This document shows, in pieces, positions 31,617 through 56,164 of a stretch of 64,000 nt of DNA (the stretch's first letter is position 1; each line of letters starts with the position of its first letter). The stretch covers positions 328,501 to 392,500 of the forward strand of contig JACEVL010000057.1 in assembly GCA_020284085.1 (NCBI GenBank), written 5' to 3'. The DNA comes from Aporrectodea caliginosa (Eukaryota > Annelida > Clitellata > Crassiclitellata > Lumbricidae). The notes beneath the pieces were generated by a model. That model did not search any database and was not told where the DNA came from. It saw only the letters and a program-made list of their open reading frames with translations. Made by a program: the position numbers and the translations under genes.

Positions 31617-34600
31617 ACCTCGACTTTTTTATGCTACAGCTCAGAAGTAATATCGAACGAGAAGTCTGTCGCAAGCAGCCAAGATAATAAACATGCCAGT
31701 GGTCGATGTATAATCCAAGACCTAACTTCTGAATTCCGCAACATATAGAAACAGATTAATAATTATTTGTAGTCACTGGTCATATCCAGGCGTGGTAATA
31801 GGTAATAAATAGGATACTTTATTGATTTCATAAGCAGTTCATAGGTCAATGTAACGCAACTGACTGTACATGTATAGGTGAATTATAATAGGTCAAATTA
31901 GTTCAAGTTATAGGCCGTATAGGTCAAGTTGTCTTTAATGTAGTTTGATGTAGGTTAGGCTTCGGACCTGGTGATCTCTTTTGTTTAACAGTAATTTCTT
32001 ATATGAAATTCCGTTTTTTAAAGTTCTACGTTTTCACTAGACTATAGGCTACTCGAGTTATATTCTGGAAAAGTCGAGTTTGTGTTTAATTTAATTTGAT
32101 GTCCACTGTTCCGTCGATCCGACGCTTGCATACGAAATGCGAAATAAACTCTGGTTAAAAAAATTCAATTTCACTAATAAAACTTTTTAATATTAAACAG
32201 ATGGAAGTTATTAATAGAAGCTGAAACCGCTCAGAGACTATACGCTAATAGTCAGGATAAGAAAATTCTCTCGTTGATAGCACAAAATAATTATGCTGGG
32301 GGATCAAGATACAGAATTGGCTTCCTTACCTAAATTCTAAACATTTAGAGTAGCAAGAGGAAAGAAGATAGTTTTCAGAATGCTATTGAGAATATATTAC
32401 ACGGTCCAGCTGATAGTTTTGTTGGACATATAGGCCTACTTTCGCAGATCACAACAAAACGTACAAACTCCGAACGACTCCAAACTGCCTGTCAAATGTA
32501 GAGGTGATTTAATAGAATGGATTAGGTTCTCGTCGCAGTTTCAGAAAATACACGAAGATCAGGAACTGCACGACAACGACAAAATCCAGTAGCCTACCTA
32601 TTGCAGTCTTTGGTTCCAGCGACTAAGGTCAGTAAACACTCTGCAGGGAATTGCCCGAAGTTCATCGCAGTTTGCATGATCGGTTTGGCGACATATCGCT
32701 TTTAACAGAATGTATAATATGAGGTAGATGTTTTGCTAGCGATAAAAAGAGTTGATGGGCTTAAAGATGGGAAATTAGAAAGTAAGTACAATCTTCTTCA
32801 TCAATGGTGTACCCATAGCTCAGTACCCGTGCCTTTGCCTGCATTGGACCTTCGCTATGGTATCAACTTCCCCCTTTGTTCGGTCTACCATACGATCAGG
32901 TGGTCCTGCTACATGTTTTCGCTACCTTAAAACGTATCTTTATTCCCGAGGACTTTCGGACAGCGAACGCCTCTGATTGATGTTCACCGTGAGAGGCGCT
33001 TTATAAATTTTAAAATACAATACAATATAATACAATATCTTGATTGTTTACTACTGCGGAGGAAAGAAGTTGTAGATAATGTTGGACGAATTCTACTCTT
33101 TTATGACCATGCTTGGTATTCTACCTCCACCTACTGTCTCTAAATAAGGTCCATTCCTCTCTTGGACTAGGCCTACTCTAAGACTTTAATGACCTTTGTA
33201 TTGCATCAGGATCGTTTAATTTGAGCCGTCATCCACTGATAAACGTTTATGAACGTGTTTACACAGCATTTTAGCTCAATATGTGACTGTTCAATTATAA
33301 TGTTCCTGACCGTACGCTGCTAATCGTAGTCTCAACATTTCTACAGCACCTAAAAATCGAAGTCGCGGCAACCAGCTTATTCACAGGAGCTTAGTCAAAA
33401 CAAAATCGTTAGGTGGTGCGGGGGGTGTAAAATCGGTTCCAGGTCAAGATCCAAAGTGGTCAGGCAGCACAGCCTGTCTTCTGTCCGACTGAAGTCGATG
33501 TTTCAATCAATGTACTGAGTTAATTATATAGGTCCACGGTCAAAACCGTGATCACAAAACAAGCGATCGTCAAAACCGTGATCACAAAACAGCGATCGTC
33601 AAAACCGTGATCACAAAACAGCGATCGTCAAAACCGCGATCACAAAACAGCGATAGTCAAAACCGCGATCACAAAATAGCGATGCACAAAACAGCGACTG
33701 CATAAAATAGCGATCATCAAAATAACGGTTAAATTCGAAGATTGACTTATTTAATGTACGTTAGTTGGTCCTGATTGCGAACCTAGGCCTAATTAGCGTT
33801 AATTGTTTTACTAAATCATTTGAAGTTGTTGGAGTGAGAGCGGAAATGACAGCGTTGATTGGTCCTGATTGCGAACTTAATTGAACTTAAAATGTTGTAG
33901 TTAAGTACATCGTAGGACAAATACCAAATCCATCTCGAAGAATCTACAGAGAAACTGCAGACAAAATTAAAAGCATCGTCGGCGATTACACTAATCGACC
34001 CATATTGGTCGGTTATGGTGGAATTGGACATAATTTAAGTCTTCAAATTTAACATTAGGCCTACACTTTTGTTAAAATTGCGTAGGCCTATACGCCTACT
34101 TCGTAATACAAACTTTAAAACATTATATAATAAATCGGTGAAATCGCTGTTTTGATGATCGCTATTTTATGCAGTCGCTGTTTTGTGCATCGATATTTTG
34201 TGATCGCGGTTTTGACGATCGCTGTTTTGTGATCGCGGTTTTGAACGTAAGCCATATATAGGCCTACTATAATTTAGGCGCGGACGTCCGCCTTGAGCAC
34301 ATAAGGAGTTGTTTTTCTCAGTCTACGACGGTTTAGAAAACAGCTTGGTGGCAGCGACATTGCATGCAAGCAACTTGTCCAAGGTTGTTAAGCGAAGTTC
34401 GCTCAGCAGACTAGGTAAGATATTGAAGATTATCAGCCAGTCTGTTACCGATTAGGCTAGACCACCGTGTAACACGTGATTGTCATCAAGGTCCAAGTTA
34501 CAGGTAGGCTAATTCAGAGGTCGAAAACCTACGTCCTCCATTTCACATGACCTGCTTAAAGACCAAGGAATATGAAGAATGGATGGAAAGTTGTGCTAAA

Positions 34601-35701
34601 GCTGTTGATGCCTCGTGAAAATGGAAGTATGGTTAAACCTGTGCTCGAGAAAGTAAACGTGTTTCTAGAGAGGCCAACGCTATGTGGTGTTGTGCGAATG
34701 AGATTAGGCCTAGATAACAAAGTCGGGAGCCTGCCATATTAGATGATACCAGTTAGCAACCGTTCCGATAGTATAGGCACTACAAAAATTGAAGAAGCAG
34801 TTGCCAGTTGAACATGATGCAAAGCGTAAAGTTTGGATTGAAATCATTGAATTTGTGGGTTACTTTATATAATTATAGGCTTATTATATTTAGCCTGCTC
34901 ACAGGCCTTCTTGCAACCACTTCTTACCTTAATTCTAATTAATCTCAGACATGTAAGATTTGTTGAAAGGTCAAATGCCGTATCATTGTGCACCGCAAAG
35001 GTACTAGCCTCAAAATTACTTGGTATATAATGTAGGCATTATAGTGCAAATTAAGTGTAAAGTTGTGCTCTCCACAATCCACATACAATTTTTGATTCAG
35101 AAAATAAAGTTATTCGTCGATTCTCTTCGTTGTTATAATAACTTGCAATGTATTTGGTGTGCAATCAAGACGTGGTACTTCCCAACCGCAAGCGGCTCCG
35201 CTCCATTCGTCACACGACGATTAACAAGACTTCCCAGTAGATCTACTGCTGAAAATGGTCCTTTCCTGAGGTCAAAGTTCATTGACCAACTTTTGCGCTT
35301 GCGCTGGTTGATTAATGGGCAAAGCCTGAGTCTATCCGTCCTTATCTGGATCCGCACTAGGCCTTCTTTTGTAACTGGCTACTCAAGAGCCAATTAAGTA
35401 AAGTTTAAGTATTAAGATTATGCAACAATAAAACACGCGTACGATTGTTACTTTGTTAGCCGTGACCCGATAACAGAGTGTAGCCTAAATTTTAGCAGTC
35501 TTTAAACGAATCCTAATAATAGGCACTATATACGTCGATCAAAATGAATGTAAGTCAAGAATAGACTACATACAAGTTGTAGACGTACCTTGACCGGGTG
35601 TTGTACTGTCTTCATCATAATGTACGGTATCTTCACCTACAAGCACCGCTGTGCTATCGCTTGTGTAAGTAAGTCCTACAGCTGTTGATGTTGTTGTGGT
35701 C
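31617..35701. other. intergenic region between copies C and D
   Basis: Contains the copy C 3' flank, sequence related to the other intergenic regions, a LINE-end fragment near 32810-33040 (ending in an aatacaatataat tail), a foldback-like element and the copy D 5' flank. I see no gene. Confidence 0.65.
33531..34253. mobile_element. foldback-like element with tandem-repeat inverted ends
   Basis: The left arm (33539 to about 33720) holds about five units of 29 bp, gtcaaaaccgtgatcacaaa plus acagcgatc. The right arm (about 34135-34245) has the same units inverted, ending gcggttttgaacgtaagcc. The outer ends, ggtccacggtcaaaaccg and (reverse) ggcttacgttcaaaaccg, match at most positions. The core is about 400 bases with no ORF. 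A target duplication is unclear because both sides are tatata-rich. Confidence 0.75.
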
Positions 35702-37398
35702 ATGGCTTCGGACGCTATAGTTTGTCTGGATGATTTTGAGAAATATGCAAAAGAAACGATGACGAAATTTGTCTTCTCCGTCTATTCTGAAGGAGCCGAC
35801 GAAGAAGTTACACTTGGCGAAAACAGAAACGCTTTCAAACGGTAAGTAACTGGTAGACCAAAAACCAGCGCCATATACTGAAGATATTGTGAAAATATGC
35901 CGATATTTACATATGGGCTCCATAAATGGTCTAATCCATTTACTATTGTCATGTATACGGCAGCTGGAGAAGCAACTTAAATGATTTGATTGAATGTGTG
36001 AATATTGTGGATGTAGGACAGACAGACTATAGTTTTGTACGCATAAGCTTACAAATTTTGCAGATATCAAATCATTCCAAGAGTTCTTCGCGATGTATCA
36101 AAGAGGGATACTGGAACAACAATCTTGGGTTATCCCATTTCCTTTCCAGTCTGCATATCACCCACGGCTTCACATGGATTTGCACATCCAGATGGTGAAG
36201 TGGGAACGGCCAGAGGTTAGTCCATGCTGAGACTTCGTCTTGGACAATTAGGGATTTCTCTTGGTATACAGTGACGAAGCTGACGTTTTTCACGCTTGAA
36301 GCTGACGAAAGAATTCTTTTGGTTATTCATATAGCGCGACTCTCGTTATGTGACGTAATCTATGAACTAACCGAATTAATGTTAAATGTGATTAAGAACA
36401 GTCGCCTTTAAATGAGCGCTGCACTCTTTATATTCCTGTGACTTACGTCCAGGTGCGATCTTTTTGAAGGTCTCGCGACACTATTTGGTACTGATAGATA
36501 ATATTAGCCTATTATATTAGGTTTATACAGTGACTGCCCGAGTTAGAGGCCACGCGCTCTGTGTGCCATTGTTTGAATGATTTCAGGTGCCATGTCTATG
36601 AAGATCGGCTACACAATGAGCTGCTATGCGACACGGTCTATTGACGACGTGGCCGATGCGGCTGGTGACTGTCTGAAATTCTTCCAGCTGCACATCTTCA
36701 CCCGTCGAGACTTCATTCTTCGTCTGGTCCGATGGGCAGAGAGAAGGGACTTCAAGGCCATTGTGCTGACCGTCGACATGTCGGTAGTTGGTAACAGATA
36801 TAGCTTCATGCGAGACCTTCAAAAGGATCGCACCTGGACGTAAGTCACAGGAATATAAAGAATGCAGCGCTCATTTAAAGGCGACACTATTTGGTACTGA
36901 TAGAGAATATTATTATAATTAGGTTTACACTGATCAATTTAAATCAATACAAATCAGTCATTCGACAGAATTTAAGAACAATTATTTGTAAAACAGTTCT
37001 GGCCATGTCTTCAGCAATCAGCATCCATTGCCGCTTCTGGGAGACATACTGGCGTTGACGTATAAGAATGGTTGCATTGAGTCCAATTCAAATAGGACGT
37101 TGCTGTATGTGAATTCCATCAAATCGAGCCCTTCGTGAATATAAATAAGATCATGCGCTAATTCAATTTCAACAACTCTGATAATTATTTGATTGTTTAT
37201 TCGTTTTTGTAGATATGGGACGTTGGATGGTGCAAAGCCAATCCCACCCGACCGTGACAGATTCGATTCCGTCACATGGGATGATGTCAAGTGGTTGAAA
37301 TCCGAAACCAAACTTCCTTTAATTCTCAAAGGCATCCTTAGTGGTAGATATGAAACATACTTTCAACCAGACAAGCACATGCTATCGTAGTCATCATC

Positions 37399-37481
<83 letters not shown>

Positions 37482-37520
37482 CTTAATAATAATAATAATA
37501 ATAATAATAACAATAATAAC

Positions 37521-37565
<45 letters not shown>

Positions 37566-38108
37566 CGTGGTCTTCATTGTGTTCGTCCTTCGGCTAAGTT
37601 TCTAGTTTTAAGTTTCACTCAGACACAACAAGAATCAATCTCTGACGCCATAGATGGAGATGATCGAAGACCTCAGTGATCGCAAGAGTACCTGGAAGTT
37701 TCCACAGTAGGTACATTTTGCCAAACTAGTACGCATATGCTCTGCGCCGGATACGTTAGTAAAAACTTACATAAATCGTGGAATTGGACATGTCCTTAGG
37801 GAAACTTATGGATACAATGACGATTGTATTTGTAGCGGAAGATGCTGTTTTGGCCGTGGAATGCGGAGTGGCGGGAATTCTGGTCTCCACTCACGGTGGA
37901 AGGCAACTAGACACCGTTCCAGCGTCAGTAAGTCATGTTTCGTCAGTTCTTTCGTTCGTAAATTGTCTTGCTAGCTAATTAACAGTTAATAATTAATAAT
38001 AATGAATTCATGGTTAATGTAATAATAATTAATGTCTATCATTGTAATTATGACCTAATAATAATAATAATAATAATTGTAATAATAATAATAATAATTA
38101 ATAATAAT

Positions 38109-38157
<49 letters not shown>

Positions 38158-38162
38158 TCAAT

Positions 38163-38214
<52 letters not shown>

Positions 38215-40171
38215 TAAATAATAATCATAATAATAATAATAATAATAATAATAATAGAATTAATAATAATGAAATTAGCAACATCTATAATATAATGAGT
38301 GCATCTGGTATTATTGGCCTAAGTGTTAGATTTGCAGTTCCGTATTTGCATTTAAAAAATTCAATTCTTAGACTACACGTCGGATAATGTTTAAGTGTTC
38401 AAGTCTCTCTAATGGGAAAGGATAGAGTTTTGTGTTAGCAACCTCTACCTACACGAGATGCATTTACATTATTACGAATATTATTGCAATCAGTTACACA
38501 CAATCTTCGATATTGTTACTGTGCAGCTGGGGTTGCCTCGCCGGATTCCTCATGCGCAGAAAATCTTTTTGTTATTATTGAATATCATAGCACGCGATAA
38601 GTTACTGGACACCACGCCCTTCGATATTGTCACTGTACAAAGCAATAGGCCCTTAGCTGTTTGTAAAGCATAGCGACTTCATTGTCTTGAACAGGGACCT
38701 TAATTCTTCACAGTTGATGTCTATCACTGCTTGTTGTTCATGCAGCAAATTTGACCTTTTCTTGTGCCATCTTAAATGACTTCTGCGTCGTGATGAAGTA
38801 AAGTTGCGCATAGAAATGAGTCTTGTTTTCTTTATCGTACTGATAGATAGACGTGCTCGGAGACATCGTAAGGGTGGTCGATGGTCGCTGCGAGGTCTAC
38901 ATGGACGGAGGAGTTCGTCATGGAACGGACATTCTTAAGGCTTTGGCCCTCGGGGCCAGAGTCGTGTTCATAGGACGACCAGCGATCTACGCACTCTGCT
39001 ACAACGTGAGATATAATAAAGAAATAGGTTGTTTTGTAAGACTTTAAACATAAAATCTGAAAGCTAAATGTCTAGCCAATTTAGCTAATGAGTATTTTAT
39101 TTACGCAAGAATGTGTTGGTTGATTTGAAATGGCTGATTTATTCCACGGAGTAGGAAGTATAGACACATGAAGTTCAGACTCGGTTAGTCTTTAAGAAGG
39201 TACAAGTTCATATCTGTTCAGTTTCGGCTTTGTACATTGATTTAGAATTTACACTAGGAGATTCAATTATAATCCTATATGTACCTTGACAGGCCAGAAT
39301 TGATTTCTTGTTGATTTTCAAGTTCTCTTAATATTTTCTAATTGGTCTGGGTCTTTCTCTTTTTGCAGGGAGAAGAAGGAGTTCGCCGAATGTTGCAGAT
39401 TTTGAAAGACGAATTCTACTCTTCACTGGCGCTTTGTGGCGAGTACTTTTCTCGAATTAATCTAGTCTAATGCAACAGTCGTTTTCATCCTTAGACTAGT
39501 CTCAGACTACACAGGCATTTTTACAGGAAGACCTGAATTGTAGCGCCAACCCAATAGGTCTTGCATCTCGACCGCAGTGTCTAATGGAACGGACACGACT
39601 TACGACCTAGTGGCGGCTTTCCAACGCCACATCACTAATATAGTGCCTACAACAGTTCTGTCCACTCTATTGGCTTCCGAGATTATTCTGGCTGAAGCAG
39701 AGGAATTTTCATGATAGAGGTCAAACATACGTTTGTGCACTCATCAGCGATTAAATGCGATCATAATTATAGTGTAGTGAAATTGATCTAGCATCTCTCG
39801 AGAGCCTTGTAAAAGGTGGAATTTTGTCTCTTTGTTCGGTTAGATTACACCTCATTATACAGATCGTGTAATACAATTGAAAACAATACAACCCAATTTA
39901 TTGTAATTGATATTGCTCTCCTTCCAGAGTTCAAAAATGCACATCGAGCAATGATTATTGTGTGTGTGAAGGTCTTGCTCAAGGTTCCTACACAGTAACT
40001 TTGTTTGGGCGAGGTTCGAACCCGTTCTCTCTGCGTTAAGGCCGTGAGCTCTAACCAATCGGCCACCGTGCCACACCATGTAAATGAAATATGCATTTTC
40101 AATTTACAGGCTGTACTTCTGTGACGGATATCAAGACCTCCGTTGTTGTCGTTAAGAAGTCCCTCCTGTGA
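35702..40171 (+). CDS. 2-hydroxyacid oxidase (glycolate oxidase family), copy D, complete, 8 exons
   Basis: The most diverged and most compact copy, 352 residues. Exons are 35702-35841, 36064-36215, 36587-36839, 37213-37343, 37836-37927, 38847-39005, 39369-39438 and 40110-40171. Exons 3 and 4 are each one codon shorter than in B and C, around the variable loop ([20 protein letters not shown]). Intron 1 is only 222 bases against 1.6-2.3 kb elsewhere. Intron 7 begins with GC (gcgagt), a rare but valid GC-AG intron. In the N-terminal motif Val27 ([11 protein letters not shown]) replaces the first Tyr of the YY pair, the family's Tyr24 that contacts substrate and flavin. Tyr111, His133 and Thr244 are also non-standard. 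The catalytic His, Arg and Lys are kept. Introns 4 and 5 are swollen by AAT repeats. An AATAAA is at 40237-40242. Confidence 0.9.
37395..37568. repeat. (AAT)n microsatellite, copy D intron 4
   Basis: About 170 bases of aat repeat with one ctt and a few aac interruptions. It lies where copies A-C have (ATC)n. Confidence 0.95.
38053..38265. repeat. (AAT)n-rich tract, copy D intron 5
   Basis: A second AAT tract, interrupted by aatt units, inside intron 5. Copies A-C have no repeat here. Confidence 0.9.
39945..40080 (-). mobile_element. tRNA-like SINE, copy D intron 7 (best preserved)
   Basis: On the minus strand the head reads gtggccgattggttagagct (A box), followed about 30 bases on by gggttcgaacctcgcc (B box). 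A tail follows. The spacing fits an RNA polymerase III promoter, but flanks and divergence show a SINE, not a tRNA gene. Confidence 0.7.
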
Positions 40172-41188
40172 ACATCGACGTTTATGCTACTGCTTGGAAG
40201 GAGTACTAAACACAGTCTGTCACAAGCAGCCCAGAGAATAAACTGGCAGTGGTCGATGTAGACTCCTAGACCTAACTTCCTAATTGCGCAACATGTAGAA
40301 ACGGATGAAAAATGAAAATATGATGATATTTGTTGACATATTCTGTATGTAGGTCTATATTGTCATTGGTGAGATCGAGGCTAGGTTAAATTGGTAGTAA
40401 ATACTTGAATGATTTTGTACGCAGTTTATAGGTCATGATTACCTGATTGTCTGCATACAGTAGGTCAGTTTCGTCTGAGTTAAGGCCGGATAGGTCAAGT
40501 TTGTGTTCAGTTTAGTTTGATGTGTTATGCTTGGCACAATGTGATCTGTAATTTGTATTGTCGCGACACACACGTGGACTCATGGGTCTACAGTGTGGCT
40601 ATGTCCGCTTAGTAGGCCTACAACTCGGCACTGCTCGATGGATCCAGAGTTTAACGACATCTGATGGGAACGAAGACCGTTGACGTCGACATAAAATTTA
40701 ATTATTTCGAACAGTTCTCACCGTTCGTGTGGATTGATGCAACCCTAGAACTAATGAAGGTGACTTAAAAGGGAAAGAAGGATGTATGCAGGCAGAGAAA
40801 GAGGGAAGGAGGGAGGAAGAGAGGTAAGAGGGGAGGGGGAAGGTAGAGCCAGCGATGACGAAGCATAGATAATAGGAGATAACAGACGTAATAGTAGATA
40901 ACCGAGAATTTGTGACCGAAGATACATTTTTCGAACTAGCAGGTGGTCTCCGCGGAATATGCTATTTAGCCGTATCATTCGTTCATTAGGCAAAACAATT
41001 GTTTAGATCTTTTAAATCTGTTAGTGCGTTTTTCATAGGCTGCCAGTTCAGTTATTTCGCACGAATCTAAACAGATGCCAATACCAATATTATTTTCGAC
41101 CGATCAGTCGAGCTGCAGCATTTGAAAGAGATCGTAGCTTGTTGTATATATGTATGCAAGCATACATTTATGCATGTGGTGCATATTT

Positions 41189-41336
41189 GTATGTATGTAT
41201 GCATGTATGTATGTATGTATGTATGTATGTATGTATGTATGTATGTATGTATGTATGTATGTATGTATGTATGTATGTATGTATGTATGTATGTATGTAT
41301 GTATGTATGTATGTATGTATGTATGTATGTATGTAT
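41189..41336. repeat. (TATG)n microsatellite
   Basis: About 37 nearly perfect tatg units, not in a foldback element here: no gcgcc-type arms are nearby. Confidence 0.95.
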
Positions 41337-41645
41337 GGCATTGTATGCATGTATGTATATATGTACGTAGGTACGTGCGTATGCACGTAGGCTATGTACG
41401 TATGCACATATGTATCGAGGCCCTTACTTGCGCATTTGAAGTTCTTCACAAAAGGGCCACACATAACCCGTAGACGCCGTTTATCTAACTGGTCTCAAAG
41501 AGGTACGTCTTGATAACGTTTGGCAATGTATGCTGCCTTTATAGAAGATGGTTGGGTGGGTGCAAGTTGTATGTAGAAGATACACACAAAATATTTTAAC
41601 TTATAAAATAAGAGGAATTTCACATGTGTTTGAGTAACTGTAGGC

Positions 41646-41743
41646 CGAAAAGTCGGTCACCGAGTTAAGTGATCGCACTGCGATCAGAAAAGTCGGTCAC
41701 CGAGATTTGTGATCGCGAGCGATCAGAAATCTCGGTTAATCGT
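41646..41743. repeat. short direct repeat with gtgatcgc words
   Basis: Two copies of gaaaagtcggtcaccgag followed by gtgatcgc lie about 45 bases apart, with small palindromes (gatcgcgagcgatc). The style resembles the arms of the 33.5 kb foldback-like element, but no inverted partner is seen. Confidence 0.6.
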
Positions 41744-42539
41744 TTGTTTGAAGCTCAGACCAGGATAGTGACAGCGTCGAAGGTCGTCTTTGTAAACAAC
41801 GTTCGCGTGATTTATGAGTTGGACAATGAAGTTATATCCTGTTTTAGCCTCTGCCTCGGGCAACTGTCGCTGTGAAAAACATCCAGGATGTCTATGTCAA
41901 AACAGAGTGATTGCACTCAGAACATGGTCTCGTTCCACCACCATTGCGAAGTTTTGCTAAATGAGCAAAACAATACTTTCCAATACATTTACGACAACAG
42001 AGGGTTGTTTTACCGAGTACTAGCCACTTACATTCGTTTTGTCCATACATTGTAAACTTTGTATATGTTTAAGTATTCATTTGTTTAATTTGTTTAATCC
42101 AAGCCGCTTGTGTGGGTGTGGGTTGGGTGGTACAATTGTTGTAGAATTGTTTGGGGGTTGGGGGCTGATGTGAGGATAAAATTTAACATGTTTTTAATGT
42201 TACACTGAATTAAAAACGGCCTATGGACTACTACTTAAGAGCCTGTTTGCCGACTTGAGCCATTAGGAAGCTTTGTTGTACCTCTTCAGTCATCCTATTC
42301 GCCATAACTCCGTTTCGTTTGTTGCTTTTGAAGCTATGCAGGTGCAGGATTTCTGAATGTCAACTCGACCTTCCTCCAATGCGTCCTACTTAGGCCTACC
42401 TCTTGGATCAATCTTCCAATCCACTTTTGCATATTATGACTGATTGACTGTTCATCGTTCAGCAAGTATTTCAAGTTGTTGAAAAATTCTTTGCTTTTCC
42501 GAGATACGGAAAGGCGCTATATTATATGCATTGATACGT

Positions 42540-42720
42540 ACGAACATACTTACATACGTAATACATATATGCATGTATACATGCATGCATACATCCATCC
42601 ATACATGCAGCATTGCAGCATATATACATACATTACATACATGCATACATAAATACATACATACATACGTATATACATTCATACATACAATACATACATA
42701 CATATATAAATTATATGTAT
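42540..42720. repeat. (CATA)n-type degenerate microsatellite
   Basis: Imperfect cata/tgca repeats, the complement of the TATG type found elsewhere in the window. Confidence 0.85.
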
Positions 42721-42724
42721 AACC

Positions 42725-42796
42725 TATTGCAAATTAATGGATAGTCTATATTGCAAATTAATGGATAGTCTATATTGCAAATTAATGGATAGTCTA
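42725..42796. repeat. 24 bp unit, three exact tandem copies
   Basis: The unit tattgcaaattaatggatag plus tcta is repeated three times without change, directly after the CATA tract. Confidence 0.95.
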
Positions 42797-43262
42797 TATT
42801 ACCCGTAGGCCCTACATATGAGTCATCAGCACAATACGAATGTAACACTATGTTATTGCGGAAATGGAAAGAGGGTTCTACAAAGTCATTTTCTTAGAAA
42901 ATGTAGAAACTAATTACAACACACAGGAAATTCTGAAAGCAAGTAGCCCATGGCCTAACAGTGAGCTCAATATATACAGCTAAATTAATCTGTTATCATG
43001 ATTCACCAGCGCAGCTAGTATGCTATAATTATTCTGTAATGTGGAAGTACGAGATACAACGCAGGAGAGCACAGACTTATAGCTGATAATTTTATCTAAA
43101 CTGTTTGGTATTCTATCTCTTCCAACACATTGCAAATTGTCGTTTGTTCAGAAACGCCTTGTTTGGAATCAGTAGTAATTAGGTTGGCTTGTACATACAT
43201 TAACAGAGGAGCAGTCAGTTACTGTTCATGTTAGTCGATTCCACAGTGAATCTAAAGTCGCC

Positions 43263-54712
<11,450 letters not shown>

Positions 54713-54732
54713 GTAAATATTTGGCTGTGGTG

Positions 54733-54733
54733 G

Positions 54734-54811
<78 letters not shown>
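54733..54811. repeat. (ATG)n microsatellite after exon 4 of the fibrinogen-related gene
   Basis: About 26 atg/gat units, 20 bases after the exon 4 donor. Confidence 0.95.
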
Positions 54812-54829
54812 CACGCTTCTTGGAGCCTC

Positions 54830-55570
54830 TTTTTTTGCCTCAGAAGCGCTTTAGTCCATCGTCGAAGCACGCATCCGTGAACTATCTCTGGCCATAGGAA
54901 GATTAGGTAACATTTATAGACACGATGCTTTAATATCTTTAAAATGCCCACTCAGTTCCGGCAAACTCCTCCACATATTGCGTTGCTTTTCATACGTGGG
55001 CCACCCATGTCTTGAGCTATACGATACCATCTTCCGTGATACCTCGACTTTATTCTTAACTTGTCTATGTCAGACAAGTTAAGAATGTCTATACATGTCT
55101 CTACATGTAAGTTTCACTTTCCATCAGAGCCGGTGCCTGGTCCGCGATGGCTACCCTTCATCAAGGAACCAGCTGGCCACTTCAGAACTGACGGCAGAAG
55201 ACCAGACGGGCTTACGCTAATCCCATGGCGTGCGTGACGAAGCTCATTTGGGATGCTACGTTGACAGATACCCTGTCCTTTGCTACCTGCCTAGTACTTC
55301 AGAGACTGTGGGTGCTGCGGCAGAGATGGGGACGATTCGCAATATACACCCAACTCATTCCTATTCACCATTTTCTCCTCTGGCCCTTGAAACTCTTGGT
55401 CCATTAAATAACGTTGGCATAAATTACGGTTATAGGACAGAGCCTCAGCGCTGTATCTGGTGATGTAAGAGATACTTCATATCTTTCTCCAGTCTCCACG
55501 TCTGGCATTGAAAATTCAACGCTTCAATGCGGTTTCTTTTCGCAGCACTTTCTACGTACCAGACCTTGAA
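54830..55570 (+). mobile_element. decayed retroelement ORF remnant
   Basis: Over two or three frames it reads IGRLGNIYRHDALISLK, LLHILRCFSYVGHPC, DGRRPDGLTLIPWR, then SETVGAAAEMGTI and PLALETLGPLNNVGINYG, and later a word like IQRFNAVSF. From memory these motifs are typical of an ORF linked with reverse transcriptase elements in cnidarians and echinoderms. Stops and frameshifts are many. Confidence 0.5.
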
Positions 55571-56164
55571 GACTAGTGGCCGTTTCAAATGTTTCTCTCT
55601 CAGTTAAATAGGTAGGCTCCATCTACGTCATCGATGGGATAATGTATCTAGGGGCATGATAATAATAAAACTAATAATAATAACTATTTAAAGATAATAA
55701 AGTAACAGTATTTATAAGAAACAAAAGAGGCATACGACTAATGAAAGTAAATACTCCTTATCAAGAACCAAAAATGTAGCCTAAATATCCAAATTATAAT
55801 ACATTACAACCATATTGCAATCAATTGCTTCCAATTAAACCACTGTTACAGCCAGTGGCGGCTCTACAGGGGGGCCGGGGGCAAGTGCCCCCCAACTGAG
55901 GTTGTGGCCCCCAGTGGCCCACCCAAATTTTATTCCCAAATATTATGAAATATAGTATAATTTATTTTTGATATTTTCAAAGGTATGACTTACTTGCTTA
56001 AGCATGATGCATGATAAAATCCGATGTTATTTTATTTGTGGCGCTTTCACAGACACGACCTATTTAATTCCTTAGAGTCTTAATTATTTTCTTGTCGTAT
56101 AAGCTACTTCTTGCTATCCAGCACTGACTCCCTATCCGCAAGTATATTGAGTACAGGATAGCTC

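Larger units (their letters stand above)
40172..43262. other. intergenic region between copy D and the fibrinogen-related gene
   Basis: The first 400 bases match the other oxidase 3' flanks; after about 40560 the array homology ends. The rest holds a purine-rich strand (40760-40850), (TATG)n, a short tandem repeat related to the foldback arms, (CATA)n and a 24 bp tandem repeat. No coding exon is recognised. Confidence 0.65.

Noticed and set aside
36583..36822. Minus-strand frames over oxidase exon 3
   Set aside because: Antisense shadows of a conserved exon. The same applies to 3166-3348, 16256-16525 and 30080-30316.
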